64,000 nt of DNA from Amycolatopsis azurea DSM 43854 (lineage in GTDB: Bacteria; Actinomycetota; Actinomycetes; Mycobacteriales; Pseudonocardiaceae), in NCBI RefSeq assembly GCF_001995215.1, contig NZ_MUXN01000019.1:1-64000 (forward strand). Direction: 5' to 3'. Made by a program: the position numbers and the translations under genes. The number at the start of each line of letters is the position of its first letter. The first letter of the stretch is position 1. The notes under the pieces are model-generated. The model worked only from the letters and a program-made list of their open reading frames with translations, had not been told where the DNA came from and made no database searches. Of this stretch, positions 40,520-49,310 are shown piece after piece.

Positions 40520-40736
40520 CCGGTGCGTGACCGTAGCAGCGAAAAGCGACCCAGGCGGCGAGTCCGGCCAAGATCACCGAAGCGGACGCGAACGGCCTGG
40601 TCCGGAACCCGCGATGGCCGTTCCGCCGTCGCGGTCCGGTGACAGGTTCGGGTCTGATGTCCTGGCCCACTTGCGAATCCCGAGGGTGATCGGCTTCGCT
40701 TGTGACCGGGGAACGACGGGGGAGGGAAGCGAGACG

Positions 40737-43082
40737 ATGCCGGGCTTTCGGCGCAACAACGGGCCGCGCGAACCGGGGGAAGGTGAGCCGAACGGGGACG
40801 CGTCGCTGCCGCCGCTCGACCCGTTCGACCCGAACCCGGACAAGCGGTACGAGGTTCCGGCGTCCGAGTTGATGAAGCCGGGGACGACCGGTCTGCTGCG
40901 GTGGCGCCGTCAGGCGACCAACGCGCCGATCGTGCAGGTCGAGGACGCCTACATCACCGGGACGCTCGATCTGCGCGCGGCCGACATCAAGTATCTGTTC
41001 CGGTTCGAGCGGTGCCGGTTCGAGCATCCGCCGGACGTCCGCGAGGCGCATCTGCTCGGGCTGGTGTTCCGCAAGTGCTGGCTGCCCGGACTCAAGGCGC
41101 GCAATCTCCGCACCCGCAACGACGTCCGCCTCATCCGCAGTGTCGTGCACGTCGACGCCGAGCACGAGGTCGAGGAGACGACGGTCCAGCGCGGCGACGA
41201 TCGCGAGCGCGGGATGCCGAACGCGGCGGTCAACCTCACCGACGCGGTCATCGAGGGCTCGGTCGTGCTGACCCGCACGGTGATCACCCATCCACGCGGC
41301 AAGGCGATCCAGGCCGACCGGGTCAACATCGTCGGCGCGCTGCTGGCGTATCGCTTGGTGGCCAACGGAGAAGTCCGCATCCCGGGTATGCGGGCCGGCG
41401 GTAACGTCAACTTCTCGGGCGCGACGCTGAACAACCGGGATGGCTTCGCGCTCAACGGGAACGGGATCCACATCGGCGGCAGCCTGCTGTGCGAAGTGGA
41501 CAACTACGGGCCCGCCGCGCAGCGGAAACGCTTCTCCGCCAGTGGGATCATGTTCCTGCCGAGCGCCACTGTGGACAGTGACGTCATTTTCCGCGAGGCC
41601 AAGCTGTCGGTGAACCAGGCCGGGCCGATCGTCGTCGACGCGTGGAAGTCGAACGACCCGTACATCGATCCGAGGCCGGCGCTGGTCGCGGATCGGTCGA
41701 CGATCAACGGGAACCTCGAGTTGAGCGACGGTATGCAGGCGACCGGGACGCTGCGGATGGTCAACGCCCGGGTCGGGGGTTCGCTGCGCCTCGCCGGTGC
41801 CGAGGTCCAGGTCGTCCGCGGGCACAGCATTCCCTACTACGACCGCGCGATCCACCTCGACGGCACCACGATCGGCGGCGACCTCGAGGCGACGAGCCTG
41901 CGCGTGCCGTCCGGGCAGCTGCGCATGGCCGACATCACCATCGGTGGCAACGTTTTGGCGTGGAACTCGATGTTCCTGCACCCGCGCCGCGACGTCTTTT
42001 CCGCGCGGCGCGCGAAGATCGCGGGCAACTTCCAGCTCACCGACGCGACCGTCCAGGGCACCCTGCGGCTCCAAGGCGCCGAAGTGGGCGGCAGCGTGAA
42101 CCTTTTCGGCACGAGCCTGACCGAGCCCGGGACGCGCACCCGCACCAGTTACTCGCTGGACGTCCGCACCGCGCGGATCGGCCGGGACCTGATCCTCACC
42201 GAGAACAAGGAACGCCCGTTCGTCGCGCAGGGCGGGGTCAACCTCGACGGCGCCCAGGTCGCGCGGCGCGTCGATTTTCGCGGCGCACGGCTCGGTTCCC
42301 TTTCACCGCACGGGATCGCGCTCGACGGCAGTGATGTGTCGGCCGACGAGTTCCTGCTCACGCCCGCCGTTCCGCCGGAGGGCCGGATCGTCCTGCGGCG
42401 CGCGCATTGCGGGACGCTGGGCGACAACGAGGCGTTCTGGGCGTCGACGGCCGGGATCGAGCTGGAGGATTTCCGGTACGACGCGTTGCAGGAGGACATC
42501 GCGCTCGACGACGACCGGGCGATCGACCATCGGATCGTGTTGCTGCGCAAGGCGATGGACGGTTACCGCCCGGGACCCTACGACCAGCTGGCGGCGACGC
42601 TGCGCGCGTCCGGTAATGAAGAGCACGCCTCCACGGTGCTGCTGAAGAAGCAGCAATTCCGGTACGTGGCGCTCGCGAAGGGCTTCAAGTTCTTCGGGCC
42701 CGGCGTGCGCGTGTGGAGCTGGTTGCAGCGGTCGATGGTCGGTTACGGCTTCCGTCCGGTGCGTGCGCTCGGCTGGCTGTTGACGTTGCTGGTGCTGGGA
42801 AGCCTGTGGTTCGGGCTCGGCGTCGACGACTGCGTCACCAAACCCAATCTCACGGTGAGCGGGCCGCGATGCCTGGTCAACCAGGACGACACCGGTTTGC
42901 AGTGGAACCCGGTGCTGTACACGATCGACCTCCTGGTCCCGATCGTCGACTTCGGCAACAAGTCGCGCTGGTACATGCACGGCATGGACAACTGGGTCGC
43001 GGCCGGGTTCACCGCGTCGGGCTGGGTGCTGGCGACGACGGTCGCCGCCGGTATCAGTCGTATGCTCCGTAGGGACAACTGA
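40737..43082 (+). CDS. large repeat-built (beta-helix-like) membrane protein
   Basis: A 781-residue protein I cannot assign to a characterised family. Residues 60-600 are built of imperfect beta-helix-like repeats with Ile/Val/Leu/Gly/Asn/Asp spacing, e.g. VNLTDAVIEGSVVLTRTVIT, GGNVNFSGATLNNRDGFALN, IGGSLLCEVDN, IAGNFQLTDATVQGTLRLQG, RVDFRGARLGSL, reminiscent of bactofilins and pentapeptide-like solenoids. Near 680 comes a helical stretch, then two membrane helices (ALGWLLTLLVLGSLWFGLGV and AGFTASGWVLATTVAAGISR) around a short loop with two Cys. So a cytoplasmic solenoid anchored by its C-terminus is likely. ATG 40737 after GGAGGGAAG; longer frames upstream have no ribosome site. Confidence 0.82.
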   Translation: MPGFRRNNGPREPGEGEPNGDASLPPLDPFDPNPDKRYEVPASELMKPGTTGLLRWRRQATNAPIVQVEDAYITGTLDLRAADIKYLFRFERCRFEHPPDVREAHLLGLVFRKCWLPGLKARNLRTRNDVRLIRSVVHVDAEHEVEETTVQRGDDRERGMPNAAVNLTDAVIEGSVVLTRTVITHPRGKAIQADRVNIVGALLAYRLVANGEVRIPGMRAGGNVNFSGATLNNRDGFALNGNGIHIGGSLLCEVDNYGPAAQRKRFSASGIMFLPSATVDSDVIFREAKLSVNQAGPIVVDAWKSNDPYIDPRPALVADRSTINGNLELSDGMQATGTLRMVNARVGGSLRLAGAEVQVVRGHSIPYYDRAIHLDGTTIGGDLEATSLRVPSGQLRMADITIGGNVLAWNSMFLHPRRDVFSARRAKIAGNFQLTDATVQGTLRLQGAEVGGSVNLFGTSLTEPGTRTRTSYSLDVRTARIGRDLILTENKERPFVAQGGVNLDGAQVARRVDFRGARLGSLSPHGIALDGSDVSADEFLLTPAVPPEGRIVLRRAHCGTLGDNEAFWASTAGIELEDFRYDALQEDIALDDDRAIDHRIVLLRKAMDGYRPGPYDQLAATLRASGNEEHASTVLLKKQQFRYVALAKGFKFFGPGVRVWSWLQRSMVGYGFRPVRALGWLLTLLVLGSLWFGLGVDDCVTKPNLTVSGPRCLVNQDDTGLQWNPVLYTIDLLVPIVDFGNKSRWYMHGMDNWVAAGFTASGWVLATTVAAGISRMLRRDN

Positions 43083-43103
43083 GGGTATTTCACATACCCT
43101 CAG
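43079..43103. terminator. hairpin overlapping stop of solenoid gene
   Basis: CTGAGGGTAT (43079-43088), TTCAC, ATACCCTCAG (43094-43103): a perfect 10-bp stem whose left arm includes the TGA stop of the upstream gene. It lies directly before the ribosome site of the SRPBCC gene, so it may be a terminator or a processing site between the two. Confidence 0.7.
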
Positions 43104-43117
43104 TACGGAGGTATGTC

Positions 43118-43582
43118 ATGACTGAGCCCAGCGCCACCGGAAAGATCGCGATCGCCGCCCCGCCCGAGAAGGTGTACGCCCTGGTCAGCGACCCGGGCGC
43201 GCTCGCGGGCATGGCCGAGGAGTACGAGGGACACCGCTGGGTCGGCGCGGCGGAGGGGCCCGCGGTCGGCGCCAAGTTCCGCGGCCGTAACCGGAACGGG
43301 ATCCGTCGCTGGAGCACTCTCTCGACGATCACCGACGCCGAAGCGGGCAAGCGGTTCGCGTTCGAGGTGACCACGGTCGCGGGGCTTCCCGTCGCGCGCT
43401 GGCAGTACGACATCGAGGCCTCGGACGACGGCTGCGTGGCCGTGGAGAGCACGTGGGACCGGCGGCCGGGCTGGCTGCGCGGGCCGACGTCGCTGTTCAC
43501 CGGGGTCTGGAAGCGGGACGACGCCAACCGGGCGAACATCGCCGCGACGCTGGCCCGGCTGAAGGCCGCCGCCGAATCCTGA
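43118..43582 (+). CDS. SRPBCC-family protein (polyketide cyclase-like)
   Basis: A 154-residue START/Bet v1-like protein: ATGKIAIAAPPEKVYALVSDPGALAGMAEEYEGHRW, GAKFRGRNRNGIRRWSTLSTITDAEAGKRFAFEV and the C-terminal helix WKRDDANRANIAATLARLKAA. The fold binds hydrophobic ligands; the exact role is unknown. ATG with GGAGG 7 bases upstream. It could be co-transcribed with the solenoid gene depending on the hairpin between them. Confidence 0.88.
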   Translation: MTEPSATGKIAIAAPPEKVYALVSDPGALAGMAEEYEGHRWVGAAEGPAVGAKFRGRNRNGIRRWSTLSTITDAEAGKRFAFEVTTVAGLPVARWQYDIEASDDGCVAVESTWDRRPGWLRGPTSLFTGVWKRDDANRANIAATLARLKAAAES

Positions 43583-43709
43583 CCCTTACCACCACTTTTC
43601 CGAATCGCGAAGAAAGCAAGGGACCTTTGCTCTCGCCGGAGGCACATTTGGTGACCTCCTTTGCGCGAAATGACCACATGTAGTGGCCCCAAAGCGCGAA
43701 CTCAAGGCA

Positions 43710-43724
43710 TGAACGGTCCGTTCA
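43710..43724. promoter_or_regulatory. palindrome TGAACGG-T-CCGTTCA at gene end
   Basis: TGAACGGTCCGTTCA is a perfect 15-bp palindrome overlapping the stop of the SMI1-like gene in a convergent gap. It resembles the arm TGAACGGCCCGTTCC of the hairpin at 58473-58517. The gap 43583-43721 also holds GCAAGGGACCTTTGC near 43617, another near-palindrome; these probably assist termination. Confidence 0.45.
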
Positions 43725-44291
43725 TTCCACGAACCGCGACCAGAACCCGACGTGCCGCGGCCCGCCCGCCGGTGGCGGGCCGAGCGGCTCGTCACCGAAG
43801 TCGTGCCGCAGGTATCCCCGCAGGTCGTAGCCGTAATAGGCGATGTCGGTCTGATACACCGAAAGCACCGGATATCCCGTGCTCCCGGCGATCCCGGGCA
43901 GATACCGATGCCCGCAGACCGGAACCAGCTGCGGGGCGTGCGCCAGGTGTGAGCGGGCCCGCGAAAGCGCGTCGGCGAGGTCGATCGGGCGCATGCCCCA
44001 GTCCGGCAGCCAGAAGCCGTTGTGTTCGACGTCGTACAGCACCCCGTCGACCGGCCAATCCAGCCGTTTCCGCAGCTGGTCGGGGTTGCCGCAGCGCCAG
44101 TCTGGCCAGCGGTCGCCGATCGGCACCCCGGCGGACAGGAACGTCCGGTGATCGGCGGCGAACCGGAAGCCGAAGCGTGCTTCGACGTCGTCGAGCTCGG
44201 CCTCGCTCAACCCGGGACGCACGGGTTCGGCCAAGCTCGCCTGGAGGTCGTGTGCCTCCTCGATGGTGAAGGCGTGCTCAACAGTGGACAT
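43722..44291 (-). CDS. SMI1/KNR4-like protein
   Basis: A 189-residue SMI1/KNR4 (SUKH-like) protein: RPGLSEAELDDVEARFGFRFAADHRTFLSAGVPIGDRWPDWR, DGVLYDVEHNGFWLPDWGMRP, LVPVCGHRYLPG and PVLSVYQTDIAYYGYDLRGYL. In bacteria this fold is common in immunity proteins of contact-dependent toxin systems, but many are housekeeping or of unknown role. No polymorphic toxin gene is adjacent, so immunity function is not supported here. ATG start. Confidence 0.82.
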   Translation of the reverse strand: MSTVEHAFTIEEAHDLQASLAEPVRPGLSEAELDDVEARFGFRFAADHRTFLSAGVPIGDRWPDWRCGNPDQLRKRLDWPVDGVLYDVEHNGFWLPDWGMRPIDLADALSRARSHLAHAPQLVPVCGHRYLPGIAGSTGYPVLSVYQTDIAYYGYDLRGYLRHDFGDEPLGPPPAGGPRHVGFWSRFVE

Positions 44292-44404
44292 GTGTTCGAG
44301 CGTAAATTGCGCACCGCGCAGGCGCCTTCTCTTTTAACGCCGACCGAGCGCGACGGCGAAAACGGGATGAAGAGCGCACCGTCCCGGCGGTAGCGTCCGC
44401 GAGC

Positions 44405-45187
44405 GTGAGCTCCGAAGACGACCCGGCCGACGGCTGGTTCCCCGAGAGTGTGGCCACGGACTACGACGACCCGGGCGGCGCGAACGCGCCCGAAGTCGTG
44501 ACGTCCGCCGTGGACGTCCTCGAGGACCTCTCCGACGGCCCGGTGCTCGAGTTCGCCGTCGGGACCGGGCGGATCGCCGCGCCGCTGGCCGCGCGCGGGG
44601 TGCCCGTGAGCGGCATCGAGCTGAGCCGCGCGATGGCCGCGCGGATCGCGGACAAGCCGGGCGGTGACGCGGTCGAGGTCACGATCGGCGACATGACGAG
44701 CACCCGGGTGGCGGGCGAGTTCTCGCTGGTCTTCCTGGTGTTCAACACGATCGGCAACGTGACCACCCAGGACGGCCAGGTCGACGTCTTCCGCAACGCG
44801 GCGGCGCATCTGCGGCCGGGCGGGCTGTTCGTCGTCGAGGTGGGCGTGCCGGACCTGCGCCGCATGCCGCCCGGGCAGGACGTCGTCCCGTTCGCGATGG
44901 ACCACGACGCCGGCTACGCCGGGTTCGACCAGTACGACGTGGTCACGCAGCGGTTCACGTCGAACCACGTGACCGTGGCACCGGACGGGACAGGGCGGTT
45001 CCGCCGCATCCCGTTCCGCTACGTCTGGCCCGCCGAGCTGGACCTCATGGCCCGGATCGCCGGAATGCGCCCGAAACACCGCTGGGCGGATTGGGCCCGT
45101 TCGGAATTCACCGCCGAGAGCACCGGGCACGTGTCGGTCTGGGAGAAGGCCCCTCATCACCCACATGAGGCTCCTCCCCTGGGGTGA
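44405..45187 (+). CDS. class I SAM-dependent methyltransferase
   Basis: A 260-residue methyltransferase. Motif I is VLEFAVGTGRIAAPLAARGVPVSGIELSRAM near residues 48-78 and the post-I acidic residue is E in GIELS; motif IV-like FSLVFLVFNTIGNV follows. The family transfers methyl groups from S-adenosylmethionine to small molecules; substrate unknown. GTG start. It is divergent from the SMI1-like gene with a 113-base shared upstream region. Confidence 0.87.
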   Translation: MSSEDDPADGWFPESVATDYDDPGGANAPEVVTSAVDVLEDLSDGPVLEFAVGTGRIAAPLAARGVPVSGIELSRAMAARIADKPGGDAVEVTIGDMTSTRVAGEFSLVFLVFNTIGNVTTQDGQVDVFRNAAAHLRPGGLFVVEVGVPDLRRMPPGQDVVPFAMDHDAGYAGFDQYDVVTQRFTSNHVTVAPDGTGRFRRIPFRYVWPAELDLMARIAGMRPKHRWADWARSEFTAESTGHVSVWEKAPHHPHEAPPLG

Positions 45188-45249
45188 GCTCGCCCTCTCA
45201 ACGCCTGGACCTCGGAACAGAGCGGCGACCCGTGTAGTTCACTCATGGC

Positions 45250-47085
45250 GTGACTTCTCCACGAACGCAGTCCCGCGTGCGGGCGCCCGAGCTCGCCGGT
45301 GACGTGTGGCTCAACACCGGCGGCGAGCGGCTCACGCTCGCCGGGTTGCGCGGCCGCGTCGTCCTGCTGGACTTCTGGACCAGTGGCTGCGTGAACTGCC
45401 TGCACGTGCTGGACGAGCTGCGCCCGCTGGAGGCCGAGTTCGCCGACGTCCTGGTGACCGTCGGCGTGCATTCGCCCAAGTTCCTGCACGAGGGCGAGGC
45501 GGCCGCGATCGAGGCGGCCGTCCGCCGGTACGAGGTGCACCACCCGGTCCTCAACGACCCGAAGATGGCCACCTGGTCGCAGTACGCGGTCAAGGCGTGG
45601 CCGACGCTGGTCGTCGTCGACCCCGAGGGGTACGTCGTCCACGTCGCCGCAGGTGAGGGGCACGCCGAGGCGCTGCGCCGGGTGATCGCCGACCTCGTCG
45701 CGACCCACGAGGCCAAGGGCACGCTCCGCCGCGGCGGCAGTCCGTACGTCCCCGCCGAGGAGCAGCGCGCCGAACTGCGTTTCCCGAGCAAGGCCGTCAC
45801 CACGGCCGAGGGCCGGATCCTGGTCGCCGACACCGGCAACCATTCGATCGTCGAGTTCGCGTCCGACGGCGAGACGATCATCCGCCGCTTCGGCAGCGGC
45901 AGCCGCGGCGCGCAGGACGGGCCGTTCGACCTGGCGAGCTTCACCGAGCCGTCCGGGATCACCCTGCTGCCGTACGAGGTCGCGGAGCGCGCGGGATACC
46001 ACGCCGTCGTCGCCGACACCGCCGGTCACCGGCTGCGCGGGATCGACCTGATCACCGGCGAGGTCTCCACGGTCGCCGGAACCGGCCGTCAGTGGCGCGA
46101 CGGCGTCGACACCGGCAAAGCGCTCGACATCGACCTCACGAGCCCCTGGGACGTCGCCTGGTGGGGCCCCGCGGGCGGGGTCGTGGTCGCCATGGCGGGC
46201 AACCACACGCTGAGCGTGTTCGAGCCGGTCTCGGGCACCATCCGCCGCTTCGCCGGCACCACTGTCGAGGGACTGCGAGACGGCGACGTCCACGAAGCGT
46301 TCTTCGCGCAGACCTCCGGTCTCACGCCGGACGGACGACGCCTGTGGCTCGCGGACGCCGAGACGTCCGCGCTGCGCTGGATCCAGCCCGAGGGCGAGTC
46401 GTTCACCGTGCACACCGCGGTCGGCGTCGACCTGTTCTCCTTCGGCCACGTCGACGGACCGGCCGACCAGGCGCTCCTCCAGCATCCGCTCGGTCTCGCC
46501 GCGCTGCCCGGCGAGACCATCGCGATCGCCGACACCTACAACGGCGCCGTCCGCCGCTACGACCCGCTCACCCGCCGGGTGACCACGCTCGCGACCGGTC
46601 TCGCGGAGCCCCAGGGTCTGCTGGTGCACGACGGCGAACTGCTGGTCGTCGAGTCGGCGGGCAACCGGATCGGACCGGTGCCGCTCGGCGAGCAGGCCGT
46701 GACCGGGGACGCGCACGCCGTCCGCCGCCCGCCGACCGTGCTGGCGCCGGGTGAGCTGGAGTTCTCCGTCGTCTTCACCCCGCCGCCCGGAGAGAAGCTC
46801 GACGACCGTTTCGGCCCGTCGACGCGGCTGGAGATCAGCGCGTCGCCGCCGGAACTGCTCGCCGAGGGCGCGGGGATCGGCACGGATCTGTTCCGCAAGC
46901 TCCGCTTCGCCGAGGGAGTCACCGGAGGCGTCCTGCAGGTCGTCGCGCAGGCCGCGAGTTGTGACGACGGAGGCGAGCACCCCGCGTGCCGCATCACCCG
47001 GCAGGACTGGGGCGTGCCGTTGCGGTTCGAAAACGGTGGAGAAAGCGTGCTGAGCCTGGTCATGGCGGGGGACCCGGGTAAGTAG
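45250..47085 (+). CDS. NHLRC2-like protein: thioredoxin fold plus NHL propeller
   Basis: A 611-residue cytoplasmic protein. Residues 15-150 are a TlpA/thioredoxin-like domain (VVLLDFWTSGCVNCLHVLDELRPLE, with the CVNC pair in the usual CxxC position). Residues 170-490 are an NHL-repeat beta-propeller (ILVADTGNHSIVEFASDGETIIRRFG, VVADTAGHRLRGIDLITGEVSTVAG, IADTYNGAVRRYDPL). A beta-rich C-terminal domain follows. The order matches eukaryotic and bacterial NHLRC2 proteins; the biochemical role is not known. GTG start. The GroES-like gene starts 10 bases downstream and is probably co-transcribed. Confidence 0.9.
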   Translation: MTSPRTQSRVRAPELAGDVWLNTGGERLTLAGLRGRVVLLDFWTSGCVNCLHVLDELRPLEAEFADVLVTVGVHSPKFLHEGEAAAIEAAVRRYEVHHPVLNDPKMATWSQYAVKAWPTLVVVDPEGYVVHVAAGEGHAEALRRVIADLVATHEAKGTLRRGGSPYVPAEEQRAELRFPSKAVTTAEGRILVADTGNHSIVEFASDGETIIRRFGSGSRGAQDGPFDLASFTEPSGITLLPYEVAERAGYHAVVADTAGHRLRGIDLITGEVSTVAGTGRQWRDGVDTGKALDIDLTSPWDVAWWGPAGGVVVAMAGNHTLSVFEPVSGTIRRFAGTTVEGLRDGDVHEAFFAQTSGLTPDGRRLWLADAETSALRWIQPEGESFTVHTAVGVDLFSFGHVDGPADQALLQHPLGLAALPGETIAIADTYNGAVRRYDPLTRRVTTLATGLAEPQGLLVHDGELLVVESAGNRIGPVPLGEQAVTGDAHAVRRPPTVLAPGELEFSVVFTPPPGEKLDDRFGPSTRLEISASPPELLAEGAGIGTDLFRKLRFAEGVTGGVLQVVAQAASCDDGGEHPACRITRQDWGVPLRFENGGESVLSLVMAGDPGK

Positions 47086-47095
47086 AGTCGTCCTT

Positions 47096-47419
47096 GTGTC
47101 GGAACGGCCGAAACTCGAGATTCAGATGCTGCAGGACAGGGTGCTCGTGAAGCTGTCCCCCGAGGACGGCGAGCGCCGGAGTTCCGGCGGCATCGTCATC
47201 CCCGCGACAGCGCAAGTGGCGCGACGGCTGTCGTGGGGTGATGTACTGGGCGTGGGCAACAGTGTGCGGAACGTCAAGACCGGCGACCGGGTGCTGTTCA
47301 ACCCGGACGACCAGCACGAGGTCGAGATCCAGGGCGAGGGACACCTGGTGATGCGTGAGCGGGACATCCACGCCGTGGCGACCGAACGGACCGAACACGG
47401 TACGGGGCTGTACCTGTAG
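47096..47419 (+). CDS. GroES-like co-chaperonin family protein
   Basis: A 107-residue Cpn10-family protein: IQMLQDRVLVKLSPEDGERRSSGGIVIPATAQVARRLSWGDVLGVGNSVRNVKTGDRVLFNPDDQHEVEIQGEGHLVMRERDIHAV. It has the GroES barrel order but an altered mobile loop (RRSSGGIVIP) and no groEL beside it, so it is an additional GroES-like paralogue rather than the main groES. GTG start. It follows the NHLRC2-like gene closely. Confidence 0.85.
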   Translation: MSERPKLEIQMLQDRVLVKLSPEDGERRSSGGIVIPATAQVARRLSWGDVLGVGNSVRNVKTGDRVLFNPDDQHEVEIQGEGHLVMRERDIHAVATERTEHGTGLYL

Positions 47420-47447
47420 CTCCGGCCCGCGGGAGGGGTGGTGAGAG

Positions 47448-49307
47448 TTGGTACGCGATGACCACGACGAGCCGGGCACCGATCTGTTCACCGACGAACT
47501 CCTCCCGGACCCGGACGACGCCCGGGAGAACGACGAAGGCCTGGTGGACGAGCTCTTCCAGGCCGACAGGGTGGTACATCCGCCCCCGACACCCGCGTCG
47601 AGGTTCCGCAAGGGACTCGGCAAGGCCCTCATGGCCGCCGGTGTCCTCATGGGCCTGTTCGTGCTCGCGTACGCGGTCGATCTGATCGTCAGCGCCGGGG
47701 ACGTCCCGCGCGGCGTCACCGTCGCGGGGATCGACGTCGGCGGTCTCACGCACAAGGCGGCCGAGTCGAAGCTTCGCCGTGAGCTGGAGCCGAAGCTGAT
47801 CGAGCCGGTGCGGGTCAAGGCGGGAGACGTCCACACGGTCCTGTACCCGACGTCGTCCGGCCTCGGCCTGGACTGGCCGCAGACGCTGGGCCGCGCCGGG
47901 CACCAGCCGCTGAGCCCGTACACGCGGCTGATGTCGTTCTTCACCAGCCGCGAGGTCGGCGTCGTCACCTGGACGGACGCGCCGAAGCTCGAAAAGGCCG
48001 TGTCCGACCTCGCCGCCGCGCAGCTGAACCGTCCGCCGATCGAAGGGAACATCACCTTCCGGCCTGTCGCGGGCGGCGACGGCGCGGTCGCCGCGGCCGC
48101 GGTCGAACCGCGGTCCGGCCAGACCCTCGCCGACGTCAAGGCCGCCGTCACCACGGTCACCGACGGCTGGCTGAGCGACGGCGGTGTCGAGCTGAAGATG
48201 AACGTCGCGCCGGTCAAGGCGAACTCGCCGGGCGTGCACGCGGCGCTCGACAAGATCGTCACCCCGGCGGTCGCGAAGCCGCTCCTGATCCGCGGCGAAG
48301 GCAAGGACGCGACGCTGAAACCGGACGTGATCGCGGGTTCCTTCCAGTTCGCCGCACGCGACGACGGCAACCTCGAAGTCCGCATCGACCAGGGCAAACT
48401 CCGGGCGGCGGCGCAGCCGCAGCTCAAGGAGACCGAGACCGACGGCGCGGACGCGCAGATCGTCTTCGTCGGCGACAGGCCGGCGGTGCAGCCGTCGAAG
48501 GACGCGAGGAAGGTCAACTGGGACCTCACGTTCTCCGCGCTCACGACGACGCTCGCCAAGAGCGAGGACCGTGAGCTGAAGGCGGTCTACGACGCCAGCA
48601 GTCCGGCCGTCAGCACCGAAGCGGCGAACGTCCTCGGCATCAACGAGGTCATCGGCGAGTTCACCACCTCCGGCCTGAGTGGGCCGTCGATGACGAACAC
48701 GCAGGCGCTGGCCACCCGCGTCTCCGGCGCCATCGTGAAGCCGAACGAGACGTTCAGCCTCGGCGCGCGGTCCGGGCCGAGGACGGTGGACGCGGGCTAC
48801 GTCCCCGCGCCGTCGAACGAGGACGGCACCGGGCCGGTCGTGGTCGGCGGCGGTGTCTCGCAGCTCGCGACGACGCTCTACAACGCCGCGTACCTGGCCG
48901 GGTTGGCCGACGGCGGGCATCTGGAGCACGACCACTACCTGGACCGCTACCCGGTCGCGCGCGACGTGAAGGCGATCAACGACGACGGTTCGCCGGTCGA
49001 GATGCAGATCGTCAACGACGCCCCGACCGGCATCGCGATCCAGGTGATCCCCGCCAACGGCTCGGTGACCGTGCGGATCTGGGGCACGAAACGCTTTTCG
49101 GTCCAGAGCGTCGGCGGGGATCGGCATTCCTACGTCGCGCAGCCGGTGCGGGTCGGTTCGGGTCCCGGTTGCGTGCCGGACGCCGGTGCCGCCGGGTTCA
49201 GCACCTCGGACACCCGCGTGCTCGTCGACGTCGTCACCGGCACGGAGGTCCGCCGGGAGACGCGGAACGCGACCTATTCGCCGCGCCCGGCGGTCATCTG
49301 CGCCTGA
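47448..49307 (+). CDS. VanW-family membrane-anchored protein
   Basis: A 619-residue protein with an acidic cytoplasmic N-terminus, one membrane helix (ALMAAGVLMGLFVLAYAVDLIV near residue 65), two peptidoglycan-binding-like repeats (GVTVAGIDVGGLTHKAAESKL near 88) and a C-terminal VanW domain (IGEFTTSGLSGPSMTNTQALATRVSGAIVKPNETFSLGARSGPRT, GPVVVGGGVSQLATTLYNAAYLAGL). VanW is named from vancomycin-resistance loci, but the family is widespread and of unknown enzymatic role; cell-wall association outside the membrane is likely. I chose TTG 47448, with GGGAGGGG upstream. Confidence 0.87.
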   Translation: MVRDDHDEPGTDLFTDELLPDPDDARENDEGLVDELFQADRVVHPPPTPASRFRKGLGKALMAAGVLMGLFVLAYAVDLIVSAGDVPRGVTVAGIDVGGLTHKAAESKLRRELEPKLIEPVRVKAGDVHTVLYPTSSGLGLDWPQTLGRAGHQPLSPYTRLMSFFTSREVGVVTWTDAPKLEKAVSDLAAAQLNRPPIEGNITFRPVAGGDGAVAAAAVEPRSGQTLADVKAAVTTVTDGWLSDGGVELKMNVAPVKANSPGVHAALDKIVTPAVAKPLLIRGEGKDATLKPDVIAGSFQFAARDDGNLEVRIDQGKLRAAAQPQLKETETDGADAQIVFVGDRPAVQPSKDARKVNWDLTFSALTTTLAKSEDRELKAVYDASSPAVSTEAANVLGINEVIGEFTTSGLSGPSMTNTQALATRVSGAIVKPNETFSLGARSGPRTVDAGYVPAPSNEDGTGPVVVGGGVSQLATTLYNAAYLAGLADGGHLEHDHYLDRYPVARDVKAINDDGSPVEMQIVNDAPTGIAIQVIPANGSVTVRIWGTKRFSVQSVGGDRHSYVAQPVRVGSGPGCVPDAGAAGFSTSDTRVLVDVVTGTEVRRETRNATYSPRPAVICA

Positions 49308-49310
49308 GCC

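Noticed and set aside
43722..44291. SMI1/KNR4-like gene as an immunity gene of a toxin system
   Set aside because: No polymorphic toxin or toxin C-terminal fragment lies beside it; the fold alone is not sufficient.
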